From an uncultured Lactobacillaceae bacterium (GTDB lineage Bacteria; Bacillota; Bacilli; Lactobacillales; Lactobacillaceae): DNA of 64,000 bases. The notes beneath the pieces are model-generated. The model saw nothing but the letters and a program-made list of their open reading frames with translations. It did not search any database and had not been told where the DNA came from. Positions 9,314 to 18,063 of the stretch are shown in pieces. The stretch is from contig CALYQJ010000009.1 of assembly GCA_945285405.1 (NCBI GenBank), positions 1-64,000 of the forward strand, read 5' to 3'. Position numbers and translations under genes: made by a program. Within the stretch, counting starts at the first letter, position 1; each line of letters starts with the position of its first letter.

Positions 9314-10096
9314 ATGAGTAAACCTTTATTATCATTACAAAATGTACATAAAATTTATTACAGTCGCTTTAAGATTCGTTCCCAGAAAGTTTTACAAGGA
9401 ATTACTTTTTCGGTTGAAAAGGGTGAATTTGTGGCAATTATGGGTGAATCGGGAGCCGGGAAAAGTACACTTTTAAATTTGATTGCTACTTTAGATCAAC
9501 CAACTAGCGGCGATATTTGGTTAAAAAATTGGAATCTCAATCGAATTAGTGAAGGTAAGAGTGCCAAATTTCGACGAGAACATTTAGGCTTTATCTTTCA
9601 AGATTTTGACTTATTGGATAATTTTGATGTTCAAGATAATATTTTTTTACCATTAGTTTTAGCAAAAACTCCAAAATCGGTCATGCAACATCGTTTAGCG
9701 AGTTTGGCGCCACAGTTAGGGCTTAATGATTTATTGTTTAAGCGACCTTATGAATTATCCGGAGGACAACAGCAACGGGTTGCTGCTGCTAGAGCACTAA
9801 TTACTAAACCGGAATTACTTTTAGCTGATGAACCCACTGGAGCTTTGGATTCTAAGACGTCAAAGCAATTGTTAAGTCTATTGGAAAAGCTCAATCAATC
9901 AGGTCAAACAACTTTAATGGTAACTCATAGTGCAGTTACTGCCAGTCATAGTAAGCGCGTTTTGTTTATCCGTGATGGTTTAATTTTCCATCAGATTTAT
10001 CGGGGCGCGTTGAGTCAGCAGCAATTTTTAAAGCGAATCAGTGAGACGTTAACAGCTTTACTTAGTACAACTAAATTTAAACCACATAATTTTTAG
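9314..10096 (+). CDS. ABC transporter ATP-binding protein (BceA-like)
   Basis: 260 residues. Walker A GESGAGKST, Q-loop FIFQDFDLLD, signature LSGGQQQR, Walker B LLADEPTGALD, and a switch His in VTHS. MacB/LolD/BceA subfamily. It pairs with the FtsX-type permease 10 bp downstream and powers removal of peptide antibiotics such as bacitracin-like compounds or lantibiotics from their membrane targets (family knowledge). Start ATG 3 bp after the kinase stop. Confidence 0.9.
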   Translation: MSKPLLSLQNVHKIYYSRFKIRSQKVLQGITFSVEKGEFVAIMGESGAGKSTLLNLIATLDQPTSGDIWLKNWNLNRISEGKSAKFRREHLGFIFQDFDLLDNFDVQDNIFLPLVLAKTPKSVMQHRLASLAPQLGLNDLLFKRPYELSGGQQQRVAAARALITKPELLLADEPTGALDSKTSKQLLSLLEKLNQSGQTTLMVTHSAVTASHSKRVLFIRDGLIFHQIYRGALSQQQFLKRISETLTALLSTTKFKPHNF

Positions 10097-10106
10097 GAAC
10101 AAACCA

Positions 10107-12089
10107 ATGAAATTTTATGCCTCTTTAGCAATTAATAATTTAAAAAAGAATTATCACCTTTATTTACCCTTTATAGTAATTACCAGTTTTTTGTTTATGA
10201 TTAGCTTAGTCTTGTTAAATTTAGGAAAAAGTACTTCTTTTATTAATGATTATAACTGGCGAGCACCATTTGACTTTTATAGCATTTTTTCTATGTCAGG
10301 AATAATTATGTTAATTATGACTTGGATTGTGGCTTGGTATGCTCATAGTTTTATTATTCAACAGCGAGGTTCCCAATTTGGACTTTATCAAGTAATTGGT
10401 TTTTCAAAATTTCAATTAGCCAAGATGCTATTTTGTGAAAATTTTTTTTGTTGGATATTAATTTTATTTTTTGGTAATTTATTTGGCTTATTTTGTTCTC
10501 AATTAGGGTATATGGTTTTAGTACGTCTTTTAAATGGAAAAATTCAAATTTTTTGGCGACTTAGAATTGTTACCTTTTTTGTTGAAGCAATAGCAATTAC
10601 TATGATTTTCACTTTTTTACAATTTTATGATTTATTTTGGCTTTGGCGTCATCATCCATTAAAAATGATAAAAATGAATAGTATTGATAGTAAAAAGCCT
10701 AAAAATCGTTGGTTGTTGTTAATTTTAGGGACATTCTGTTTAGCATTTGCTTATTTTTTGGCTTTAACTTCACGTCAGCCCATTCAAGTATGGGGCAATC
10801 TCCTTATTTCTATCATTTTAGTTATTATTGGAACTTACTTGCTTTATATTGCTGGGAGTATTTTCATTTTGAAAGGATTGCAAAAATGTCGAAGTTATTA
10901 TTATCAACCTCAACATTTTATTGCCATAGGTAATTTATTAACGCGATTAAAACAAAATGGTGCAGGTTTAGCCTCAATTGCTATTTTAATGACAATGGCT
11001 TTAGTCACGATTTCTTCAACAACTATGTTTATTTTTAGTTATCAGCAACTAATTAAATTACAAATTCCAACTGATATTGTTTACACAACTTATGATGGTG
11101 AACCAGGCGTCATATCTTCAGTTAAAAACAGTGCTAAAAGATCTGGTGTTAAGATTATTAAGGATGAAAGTCTCAAAAACATTGAAAGTAGCTTTATGAG
11201 AATTTCTCAAAATCAAATTTTACCCCTTAATTTTAACTTAAGTTCATTATGGCTATCATCATCTAAAGATCGCGTTGTTAATTTTAATTTAGCAATTTTT
11301 CCGAATAATAAACAGAATTTAAGTTCAAAAGACGTTATCGTATATAATTTACATAACTACCAATACTCAACGATAAAAATCGGAAAGAAAAATTTTAATG
11401 TTAAAAAAAGATTAAAACAATTTCCATTAACTTTGGAAAAAGACTGGACTTGTCGAGAGAATGAAGTTTACTTATTTTTTAAGAATAAAAAAGTTTTATT
11501 CCAAGCAGCTCATGAATTAATGCCAGAAAATAATATGAATTATAGTTTACTTGAATATCATTATTTGACTATTAAGGGTAGTTATCGACAACAAAAAAAA
11601 ATGAAACTGCTATTTAAAAGACCGAATATTAATTTTCGTTTACTAATTAGTAATTTAACTTTCTATCCCATTATTTGTAATTTATTGATTGCGGGAATTC
11701 TATTAAGTTTATCTTTTGTGATAATAACTTTATTGATCCTTTATTTTAAACAGTTAAGTGAAGGATATGCTGATGCAAAACGATATGCTACTTTGCGGCG
11801 AGTTGGTTTAGCCAACTTTGAGATAAAAAAGACAATTAAACGTCAACTTTTAATTATGTTTTATTTGCCTTTATTTACGGCAACGGTTCACCTCTTTTTT
11901 GCTTTTCCCTTGATAAATACATTATTTAAATCGTTTGGGGTTAATAAGCCGCAATTATTATTGGTAATTAATTTGGTGGTATTGGGATTATTTTCTTTAA
12001 TTTATATTGCAATTGATCATTTAACAAGTGGTGTTTACTATCATATAGTTATTAAATATCGCCGTTTAAATAACTCTTTCTTTGATTAA
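10107..12089 (+). CDS. BceB-like ABC transporter permease
   Basis: 660 residues with ten predicted membrane segments: a pair of FtsX-type blocks and a hydrophilic domain of about 200 residues (about 310-515) between the seventh and eighth helices, which in BceB is the extracellular ligand-binding domain. That domain is Lys/Asn-rich and not recognisable by motif, as usual because it sets specificity. Last gene of the module, followed by a shared terminator. In BceAB systems this permease also signals flux to the kinase. Confidence 0.85.
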   Translation: MKFYASLAINNLKKNYHLYLPFIVITSFLFMISLVLLNLGKSTSFINDYNWRAPFDFYSIFSMSGIIMLIMTWIVAWYAHSFIIQQRGSQFGLYQVIGFSKFQLAKMLFCENFFCWILILFFGNLFGLFCSQLGYMVLVRLLNGKIQIFWRLRIVTFFVEAIAITMIFTFLQFYDLFWLWRHHPLKMIKMNSIDSKKPKNRWLLLILGTFCLAFAYFLALTSRQPIQVWGNLLISIILVIIGTYLLYIAGSIFILKGLQKCRSYYYQPQHFIAIGNLLTRLKQNGAGLASIAILMTMALVTISSTTMFIFSYQQLIKLQIPTDIVYTTYDGEPGVISSVKNSAKRSGVKIIKDESLKNIESSFMRISQNQILPLNFNLSSLWLSSSKDRVVNFNLAIFPNNKQNLSSKDVIVYNLHNYQYSTIKIGKKNFNVKKRLKQFPLTLEKDWTCRENEVYLFFKNKKVLFQAAHELMPENNMNYSLLEYHYLTIKGSYRQQKKMKLLFKRPNINFRLLISNLTFYPIICNLLIAGILLSLSFVIITLLILYFKQLSEGYADAKRYATLRRVGLANFEIKKTIKRQLLIMFYLPLFTATVHLFFAFPLINTLFKSFGVNKPQLLLVINLVVLGLFSLIYIAIDHLTSGVYYHIVIKYRRLNNSFFD

Positions 12090-12101
12090 AATTTTGAATA
12101 A

Positions 12102-12134
12102 AAAAGAGCTTAATTTGTTTCATTAAGCTCTTTT
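12102..12134. terminator. Bidirectional terminator between bceB-like and the siderophore operon
   Basis: Perfect stem AAAAGAGCTTAAT / ATTAAGCTCTTTT with a 7-nt loop. A-rich on one side and T-rich on the other, so it can serve both convergent units. Confidence 0.88.
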
Positions 12135-12148
12135 ATTATTTTTAAAAA

Positions 12149-13111
12149 TTATTTTTCAAAAACTTGATTAACATTTTTAATCATTTTGGCAGTAGATTCT
12201 AAACCGCCACCACTTAAATACCAAACATCAGCATCTAAAGGAATTACTTGATGATTTTTGCCCGCTGAGGTTTGTTTAATTAAGTCATTTTGGAGGGCTT
12301 GATTTTTAGAATCATCACCGCCAATTGCTTTAGTTCGATCAACAATAAATAAAATATCAGGATTTTTACTCATAACGTATTCATAAGAAACGCTTTGTCC
12401 GTGAATTGAAGTTTTGATATGAGCATCAGCTTGCGTAAAGCCGAAAGTATCGTGAATAATACCAAATCGTGATTTTGAACCATAAACTGAAATTTGGCCT
12501 TCATTAATTAGGGCAATAAGTGCTTTCTTTTTGCTAGCAATAGCTTTATTTTTTAAACTTTCAATGTCTTTCTCTAGTTTTTTAATTTCTAGATTAGCTT
12601 TAGCTTCGGTATTAAAAACTTTGCCTAAAGTCCGAATATTTTGTTTGGTGGAATTCCAAGGATCTTGATCATTTACTTGCATAAACATTGTGGGAGCAAT
12701 CTTACTTAATTTTTCTTTAAATCTTTGTTGCCTTCCGGCAATAATAATCAAATCGGGTTTTATTTGATTTACTTTTTCTAAATCCGGTTCCATAATACCG
12801 CCAGCGGAAGCTACATTTTGGTATTTAGCTAAATATTTTGGTAAATTTTTGGTTGGGGCTCCAGCGATGACTTTACCTTTACCTAGGGCATCAATTGTGT
12901 CGAGGGATCCATTATCAAAAACAACAACCTTTTTTGGATTTTTCGGAACTTTAATATTACCATTAGCATCCTTAACGTTAATCATAACTTTTTCTTTTGA
13001 ACTAGTTTTTTTTACGGATGAAGTAGTCGCCTTTTTATTATTGTCACAGCCTGTAAAGAAAAGTATTACTCCTATGGCAACAATAATGATGTTAAATATT
13101 TTTTTTTTCAT
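12149..13111 (-). CDS. Iron-siderophore substrate-binding lipoprotein (YclQ/FatB type)
   Basis: 320 residues. Lipoprotein signal: lysine-rich start, hydrophobic stretch and lipobox FFTGC, then a Lys/Ser linker. The body is a class III periplasmic-binding-protein fold (PKKVVVFDNGSLDTIDALG, PDLIIIAGRQQ, NPDILFIVDR), matching siderophore-binding proteins for catechol-type ligands. The track's GTG start at 13117 lies inside the AAGGAG ribosome binding site; ATG at 13111, five bases after it, is the likely start. Last gene of the operon, as yclQ is in B. subtilis yclNOPQ (petrobactin uptake). The actual ligand is unknown. Confidence 0.87.
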   Translation of the reverse strand: MKKKIFNIIIVAIGVILFFTGCDNNKKATTSSVKKTSSKEKVMINVKDANGNIKVPKNPKKVVVFDNGSLDTIDALGKGKVIAGAPTKNLPKYLAKYQNVASAGGIMEPDLEKVNQIKPDLIIIAGRQQRFKEKLSKIAPTMFMQVNDQDPWNSTKQNIRTLGKVFNTEAKANLEIKKLEKDIESLKNKAIASKKKALIALINEGQISVYGSKSRFGIIHDTFGFTQADAHIKTSIHGQSVSYEYVMSKNPDILFIVDRTKAIGGDDSKNQALQNDLIKQTSAGKNHQVIPLDADVWYLSGGGLESTAKMIKNVNQVFEK

Positions 13112-13135
13112 TTTCACTCCTTAAAATATAATTAA

Positions 13136-13894
13136 TTAATTAAAATATAAACAAAATGGTTTTCCTGAAATATTTTGAATTTGAATTGGAATTTCATACA
13201 ATTTAGATAAGACCTTTTCATCAATAATTTGATTAGTAAGACCAGACTTGAAAATTTTTCCATTTTTCATTGCGATAATTTCATCGGCATAAGAAGCAGC
13301 AAAGTTAAGATCATGGATTACAATAATAATGGTTTTACCTAATTGTTTAACTAAATAGCGTAACGTTTTCATAATTTGAACTTCATATTTCATATCTAAA
13401 TTATTTAATGGTTCATCTAATAAAATATAGTCAGTATCTTGGGCTAAAACTAAAGCAATATAAGCCCGTTGAAGCTGACCTCCGGATAGCGTGGAAATAT
13501 CTTCATTAACTAAATCTTTCAAACCTAAAATATTGAGTGCTTGGTTTACTTTCTGGTGATCTACTTCGGTTAGATGTCCTTTACTATAAGGAAATCGTCC
13601 AAATTCGACGAGTTCTTTGACGGTAATTTTTAATTCAAAGCCATTTGCTTGCTTGAGGAGAGATAATTTTTTTGCTAAAAAATTTTGCTTCCAAGTTTTT
13701 AGCGATTGATGATCTAAAAATATTTCTCCCGTATCGGAGGAAATTAAGCGACTAATCATTGCTAAAAGAGTACTTTTGCCAGCTCCATTAGGGCCAATAA
13801 TTGCAGTTAATTTATTCGTGTTTAAAGAAAGATTTACTTTGGAAACTACTTCTTTTACTCCATATTTTTTGGAAAGATCAGTTAGTTTAATCAA
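13136..13894 (-). CDS. Siderophore ABC transporter ATP-binding protein (YclP/FepC type)
   Basis: 252 residues. Walker A GPNGAGKST, signature LSGGQLQR, Walker B YILLDEPLNNLD, switch His in IVIHDLNFAASYAD, typical of the iron-siderophore/cobalamin ATPase family. Its start overlaps the stop of the upstream permease by 4 bp, so translation is probably coupled. It energises import of the iron complex. Confidence 0.9.
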   Translation of the reverse strand: MIKLTDLSKKYGVKEVVSKVNLSLNTNKLTAIIGPNGAGKSTLLAMISRLISSDTGEIFLDHQSLKTWKQNFLAKKLSLLKQANGFELKITVKELVEFGRFPYSKGHLTEVDHQKVNQALNILGLKDLVNEDISTLSGGQLQRAYIALVLAQDTDYILLDEPLNNLDMKYEVQIMKTLRYLVKQLGKTIIIVIHDLNFAASYADEIIAMKNGKIFKSGLTNQIIDEKVLSKLYEIPIQIQNISGKPFCLYFN

Positions 13895-14856
13895 CCATTT
13901 TTCCTTTCATAAATAATTTTGCCAATGAAATAAATACCACCTGTGAATTCAATAACACTACTTAAAGGAGTGTTTAATTTAAAAACTTGTTCTACCATGA
14001 ATTCACCAAATATTAATAAAAAAATGGCAATTAAACTCCCCCCTATAAAAAGTTGGCGATGATGGTAAGTTCCAATAAAATGATAGCTTATATTGGCAAC
14101 AATAAATCCCAGAAAAGTAATTGGACCAACTAAAGCTGTAGAAACTCCAATTAAGCTGCTAATAACAACTAATAAACTAAATTGTAATGGAGGAATGTTA
14201 ATTCCTAAGTTGGTTGCTTGATCATCTCCAAGATGTAATACGTCTAAAGTTAAACTTTTAAACCATAAGAAAATAACCAAAATCAAAATAATAATTGCCG
14301 CAATTGGAAGATATTGGGAATTGATGTTATTAAAACTAGCAAATAATTTAGTTTGCAAAGCATCAAATTCGTTTGGATTCATCGCTACTTGTAAAAAAGT
14401 GGTGATGCTATTGAGTAATGTGGCTAAGATAATTCCGACCATTAACAATAAAAATAGATTATTTTGTCCTTTGTGTAGCAAAAAATTAGCTAATAAAACA
14501 CTAAAAATTACCATGATCGCAATTGTCAATAAAAAAGTTGCAACTGACTCACTACCTAGTAATTGTTTTCCATTAAAAAAGAAGAATACCGTTGTTTGCA
14601 CTAAAGTGTAAAGTGAATCCAAACCTAAAATATTGGGGGTTAAAAATTGATTATGAGTTAATGTTTGAAAAGTAATAGTCGCAAAAGAGGTGGCAATACC
14701 AACTAAAATAAAAGCAAGCAATTTGCTACTTCGTAAACTTAAAGCAAAATCCCAATTACCATAAGTTTGATAAGTAAGAAATAAAATGCAGCTAACTATT
14801 ACAAGAATTAATAGAGCTATGACTTTCAGCGGAAAGGAGTGAATCAGCTTTTTCAT
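13891..14856 (-). CDS. FecCD-family siderophore permease (YclO type)
   Basis: 321 residues, about nine membrane helices, with the FecCD motifs GIATSFATITFQTLTHNQF and GPITFLGFIVANISYHF. Overlaps both neighbours by 4 bp (ATGA junctions). Second permease subunit of the importer; the two permeases would form a heterodimer. Confidence 0.88.
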   Translation of the reverse strand: MKKLIHSFPLKVIALLILVIVSCILFLTYQTYGNWDFALSLRSSKLLAFILVGIATSFATITFQTLTHNQFLTPNILGLDSLYTLVQTTVFFFFNGKQLLGSESVATFLLTIAIMVIFSVLLANFLLHKGQNNLFLLLMVGIILATLLNSITTFLQVAMNPNEFDALQTKLFASFNNINSQYLPIAAIIILILVIFLWFKSLTLDVLHLGDDQATNLGINIPPLQFSLLVVISSLIGVSTALVGPITFLGFIVANISYHFIGTYHHRQLFIGGSLIAIFLLIFGEFMVEQVFKLNTPLSSVIEFTGGIYFIGKIIYERKNG

Positions 14857-15800
14857 AAAGGTTCCTTTCGCAGTAATAAACTTAAGAAAATCAAACTTCC
14901 GATGATTCCTACAATTATACTTACTGGAACTTCATAAGGAGCAATTATTGTTCGCGCAATGATGTCACAAATTAATAGGAAAGCACTCCCAGTAGTTGCG
15001 GTTAGTAATAGCGTATTTTTGATGTAATCACTATAATGAATTGATATCAGATTGGGAATAATTATGCCTAAAAAAGGAATATTGCCAACCATGATTAAAA
15101 TTAAAGTACTAGCTAAAGCTACTATCGCTAAACCAATTAGTTGAATTAATTGATAATTAAGGCCTAAATTCTTAGTGATATCTTCACCCATTCCTAAAAT
15201 AGTGAACTGGTAAGCTAGAAAATAAGTGATTAATAATAATGGTAAAGTTAAGTAAATTAGTTCATAATTTCCTTTCATTACGGTAGAAAAATTGCCTTGA
15301 AGCCACGAAGTCATATTTTGAATTAAATTGAATTGATAAGCAAAAAAAGTGGCAATTGAACCAAAAATATTTCCAAACATTACTCCAATTAAAGGAATCA
15401 TTAGTTTATTTTTGGTTGCTAAAAAATGGATCAGGTAAATAAAAAGAATTGTTCCCATAAATGCAAATAGGAATGCGATAAAAGAACGGAATAACAAAGG
15501 TGCATTTGGAAAGAAAAGCATAACAATAACAATTCCTAGGCGAGCACTATCAGTTGTTCCGGCACTTCCTGGTGAAACAAATTTATTTTGGGTGAGATGT
15601 TGCATAATTAAGCCACAAATACTGAGTGTCGCACCGGCAATGATTAAACTGGTTGTCCTGGGAATTCGAGTAGTTAAGAAAATTAGTTGTTGTTGAGAAT
15701 TTCCATTAATTAATTGCTTGAGCGAAATTGGACTTGCCCCGGCGAAAAGGGAGCCCCAAATTAAAACAATTAAAATTATTGCCCAAACAATTTTTTTCAT
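14853..15800 (-). CDS. FecCD-family siderophore permease (YclN type)
   Basis: 315 residues, about nine membrane helices. Conserved RIPRTTSLIIAGATLSICGLIMQHLTQNKFVSPG near the N-terminus and VGNIPFLGIIIPNLIS later. First gene of a four-gene minus-strand operon (permease, permease, ATPase, binding protein), the same order as yclNOPQ. Start ATG follows AGAAGGAGATTA. Expression probably responds to iron; see the palindrome upstream. Confidence 0.88.
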   Translation of the reverse strand: MKKIVWAIILIVLIWGSLFAGASPISLKQLINGNSQQQLIFLTTRIPRTTSLIIAGATLSICGLIMQHLTQNKFVSPGSAGTTDSARLGIVIVMLFFPNAPLLFRSFIAFLFAFMGTILFIYLIHFLATKNKLMIPLIGVMFGNIFGSIATFFAYQFNLIQNMTSWLQGNFSTVMKGNYELIYLTLPLLLITYFLAYQFTILGMGEDITKNLGLNYQLIQLIGLAIVALASTLILIMVGNIPFLGIIIPNLISIHYSDYIKNTLLLTATTGSAFLLICDIIARTIIAPYEVPVSIIVGIIGSLIFLSLLLRKEPL

Positions 15801-15959
15801 TAATCTCCTTCTTTATGTGATTTAATTGGATAAAAATCAGAAAAGAATCATTCTAAATTACTGAAATTTATCCTTAAAAGAAGCATAGCTTGTAAATGCT
15901 GAAAAATCAATATTTATTAAACCCATTTTTTAAAAAATTATTTGGAATTTAAACTTTTA

Positions 15960-15972
15960 TTCTAAATTAGAA
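15960..15972. promoter_or_regulatory. Candidate metalloregulator operator upstream of the siderophore operon
   Basis: TTCTAAATTAGAA is a perfect 6-1-6 palindrome about 160 bp upstream of the yclN-like start. A half copy, TTCTAAATTA, lies at 15851-15860. The spacing resembles Fur/PerR-type boxes, but the sequence is not a textbook match and AT-rich DNA yields such palindromes by chance. Function is an inference. Confidence 0.35.
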
Positions 15973-16020
15973 ACAATAAAACTTAAAAAATTCGGCTCTT
16001 TTTTAAAATGCGTTTGACAA

Positions 16021-16048
16021 TAAAAAAAAACTAGATCAATTGATCTAG
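16021..16048 (-). terminator. Rho-independent terminator of the Nudix gene
   Basis: Perfect 18-bp palindrome CTAGATCAATTGATCTAG, followed on the minus strand by a run of nine Ts, 10 bp beyond the Nudix stop. Confidence 0.85.
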
Positions 16049-16057
16049 GAAATTTAA

Positions 16058-16483
16058 TTATTTTTGATTAGTGGTTAAAAAAGTATTAGCTTTTTTTAAA
16101 ATATTTTTTAATGAATCATAAGTTAAAGTAGTCCATGCATCAGGGAAATTGAACCAATCTAAATGGCTTACTTCACTATCTTGTTTTATTAAATGGGGAT
16201 CCCCTTTAACTTCTGCAAGATAAAGAATAGTTTGTTTTTGATTACCATTAGCTAACGGATATTTATCAATTGCTTGAAAACTTGTATCATCAACTTGAAC
16301 TTTAAGTCCAGTTTCTTCCCAAATTTCACGTTGGGCAGCTTGAAGATAGGTTTCACCGTTTTCTACATGGCCTTTGGGGAAACCCCAAAAATGTGAGGTG
16401 GCACTTTGCTCTAGTAAATATTCCAAGATTCCTTGCTTATAACGGTAAACCACAACTCCGGTAGAAGTTTCAATTTTCAACAT
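16058..16483 (-). CDS. Nudix hydrolase
   Basis: 141 residues with a complete Nudix box, GHVENGETYLQAAQREIWEETGL (G-x5-E-x7-REUxEExGU). GFPKGHVE directly before the box and the short length resemble Ap4A hydrolase (MutT/NudA-like) members, so breakdown of diadenosine tetraphosphate or oxidised nucleotides is plausible, but substrate cannot be assigned. Start ATG follows TTTTGGAGGCACA. Monocistronic with its own terminator. Confidence 0.88.
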   Translation of the reverse strand: MLKIETSTGVVVYRYKQGILEYLLEQSATSHFWGFPKGHVENGETYLQAAQREIWEETGLKVQVDDTSFQAIDKYPLANGNQKQTILYLAEVKGDPHLIKQDSEVSHLDWFNFPDAWTTLTYDSLKNILKKANTFLTTNQK

Positions 16484-16997
16484 TGTGCCTCCAAAATTTA
16501 ATGATTATATTTTAACGCGGATAATACTATTTGCAAAAATAAAGAGTATTAAATGTTAAATAAGCTAGTCAATTATTGAAAGTAATTTTTTATTATAAAA
16601 TATCAGAGGATCAATAAATTGAAAATTAATTGTTAAAAATTTCTAGAATTAATAATATAATAAGTATAAAAATTGTAAAAGAAAATTTAACTAAAACTAT
16701 TATAAATATAGCAACTTTTTGTTTAGAGCAATGGTAAAATCATTGCTAATTATTGAAAATAATACCAGGTTACATATAGTTCACTTAATTTTTAGAAAAT
16801 CAAAAAAGTTTTAATCTGGTTAAAGGAATTTTTTTGGGAAGTCACCACCGCTAAATGAGTGTTTTATAAAAAATAAAAAAAGTTGTTGTAGGCAACAACT
16901 CGCTGAAACTTAGCAATTATTTATAATTTGAGTAAAAGTTAAAATTAATTTTGATAGAGTTCAGGTAACGACAAACGGTAATAGAGTGTTTTTGTAT
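16484..16997. other. AT-rich intergenic region of about 510 bp
   Basis: The first part carries the Nudix ribosome binding site and presumably its promoter; the last 130 bp carry the xpt terminator. Between them I see no ORF with a ribosome binding site and no tRNA. One long-range inverted repeat, ACCAGGTTA (16764-16772) and TAATCTGGT (16812-16820), could form a 9-bp helix with a 39-nt loop. No known RNA family is recognisable. Confidence 0.5.
16871..16900 (-). terminator. Rho-independent terminator downstream of xpt
   Basis: Stem AGTTGTTG / CAACAACT with a 4-nt loop, followed on the minus strand by TTTTTTATTTTTT, about 100 bp beyond the xpt stop. Confidence 0.8.
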
Positions 16998-17573
16998 TTA
17001 ATCTTTTGCGAAGATAACTTTTCCATGATCAAAAGCTGCAATTTTTGCCAGAGCCTCGACATGAATATGGTGTTCATCAAGAAATTTTTGGCCACGTTGA
17101 AAGGCTTTTTCAATTACTACTCCAACTCCTTCGATTTGAGCTCCAGCAGCTTGTGCAATATCAAGTAACCCGCCAACAGCTTGACCATTAGCTAAGAAGT
17201 CATCGATAATTAATACTTTTTCGCCTTGATGTAAAAATCTTTTATCAATAATAATTTTATTATTTACGCGTTTTGTAAAAGAAAAGACATCTGCAGTATA
17301 AACGTTATCTGGTAACGTTAAGGATTTATGTTTTCTTGCAAAAACAACTGGTAAATTAAGTTGGTAACCAGTCATTACCGCAGGAGCAATTCCTGAGGAT
17401 TCAACAGTTAGAATACGGTCTGCTTTAGTATTAGCAAATCGTCGAGCAAATTCTTGCCCAATATCCATCATTAACTGAGGATCTATTTGGTGATTCAAGA
17501 AAGAGTCAACTTTTAAAATATCATCATTTAAAATTCGTCCATCTTTTTGAATCCGTTCTTCAACTAATTTCAT
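16998..17573 (-). CDS. xpt: Xanthine phosphoribosyltransferase
   Basis: 191 residues, the usual Xpt length. It converts xanthine and PRPP to XMP in purine salvage. The PRPP-binding motif is KVLIIDDFLANGQA; the N-terminal SFLNHQIDP and VESSGIAPA match Xpt. B. subtilis xpt has a guanine riboswitch, but the 143-bp upstream gap here shows no purine aptamer, so control may differ. Divergent from the PspC gene. Confidence 0.92.
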   Translation of the reverse strand: MKLVEERIQKDGRILNDDILKVDSFLNHQIDPQLMMDIGQEFARRFANTKADRILTVESSGIAPAVMTGYQLNLPVVFARKHKSLTLPDNVYTADVFSFTKRVNNKIIIDKRFLHQGEKVLIIDDFLANGQAVGGLLDIAQAAGAQIEGVGVVIEKAFQRGQKFLDEHHIHVEALAKIAAFDHGKVIFAKD

Positions 17574-17716
17574 AATTTTTTCATTTACCTAACCTTTTTT
17601 ATTCAGAATAAGTTAAAATAATTGAAATTTCAATATAAAATCGGCCTTTTGACTGATTGTGAAAAATCTATATTTTTTTACAATTTTAAATAATAGTAGA
17701 AAAGGAGAATTATGTT

Positions 17717-17995
17717 ATGGGGTTTTTGCTTGTATTAGTAGTTAGTATAATAATACCTTTTATTATTGTTGCTATTGTTGGAAAAATTCTCGGATTATAT
17801 AAATCAGCTGATGATCGGGTTTTGGCAGGCGTTTGTGGCGGAGTCGCTGAACGTTTTGGAGTTTCAGCTGGACTAGTTCGTGTGATTTGGCTTTTAGCAG
17901 TTTTACTGTTTGGCCAGGGTCTAGCTTGGTATATTGCTTTTGCAATAGTTTTACCAACTGATTATCATCATAAAGGTTACGATAATGATTACTAA
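17717..17995 (+). CDS. PspC-domain membrane protein
   Basis: 92 residues. A transmembrane segment (4-25) precedes a PspC domain at about 30-86 (DDRVLAGVCGGVAERFGVSAGLVRVIW), which ends in a second hydrophobic segment. PspC proteins take part in envelope-stress responses, but the role in lactobacilli is not defined. An ATG five bases upstream leads to a quick stop, so 17717 is the start, with AAAGGAGAA as ribosome binding site. Single gene. Confidence 0.85.
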   Translation: MGFLLVLVVSIIIPFIIVAIVGKILGLYKSADDRVLAGVCGGVAERFGVSAGLVRVIWLLAVLLFGQGLAWYIAFAIVLPTDYHHKGYDNDY

Positions 17996-18063
17996 TTTGT
18001 AAAAAATAGTTAATTGGTCGCAATAAGGGCGATCTTTTTTCTTTTTAAGGATAAAATAAAAGT

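Noticed and set aside
12849-13124. 91-residue plus-strand ORF
   Set aside because: Shadow of the siderophore-binding protein gene in the opposite frame.
17574-17716. Guanine riboswitch before xpt
   Set aside because: No purine aptamer loops or terminator can be found in the 143-bp gap.
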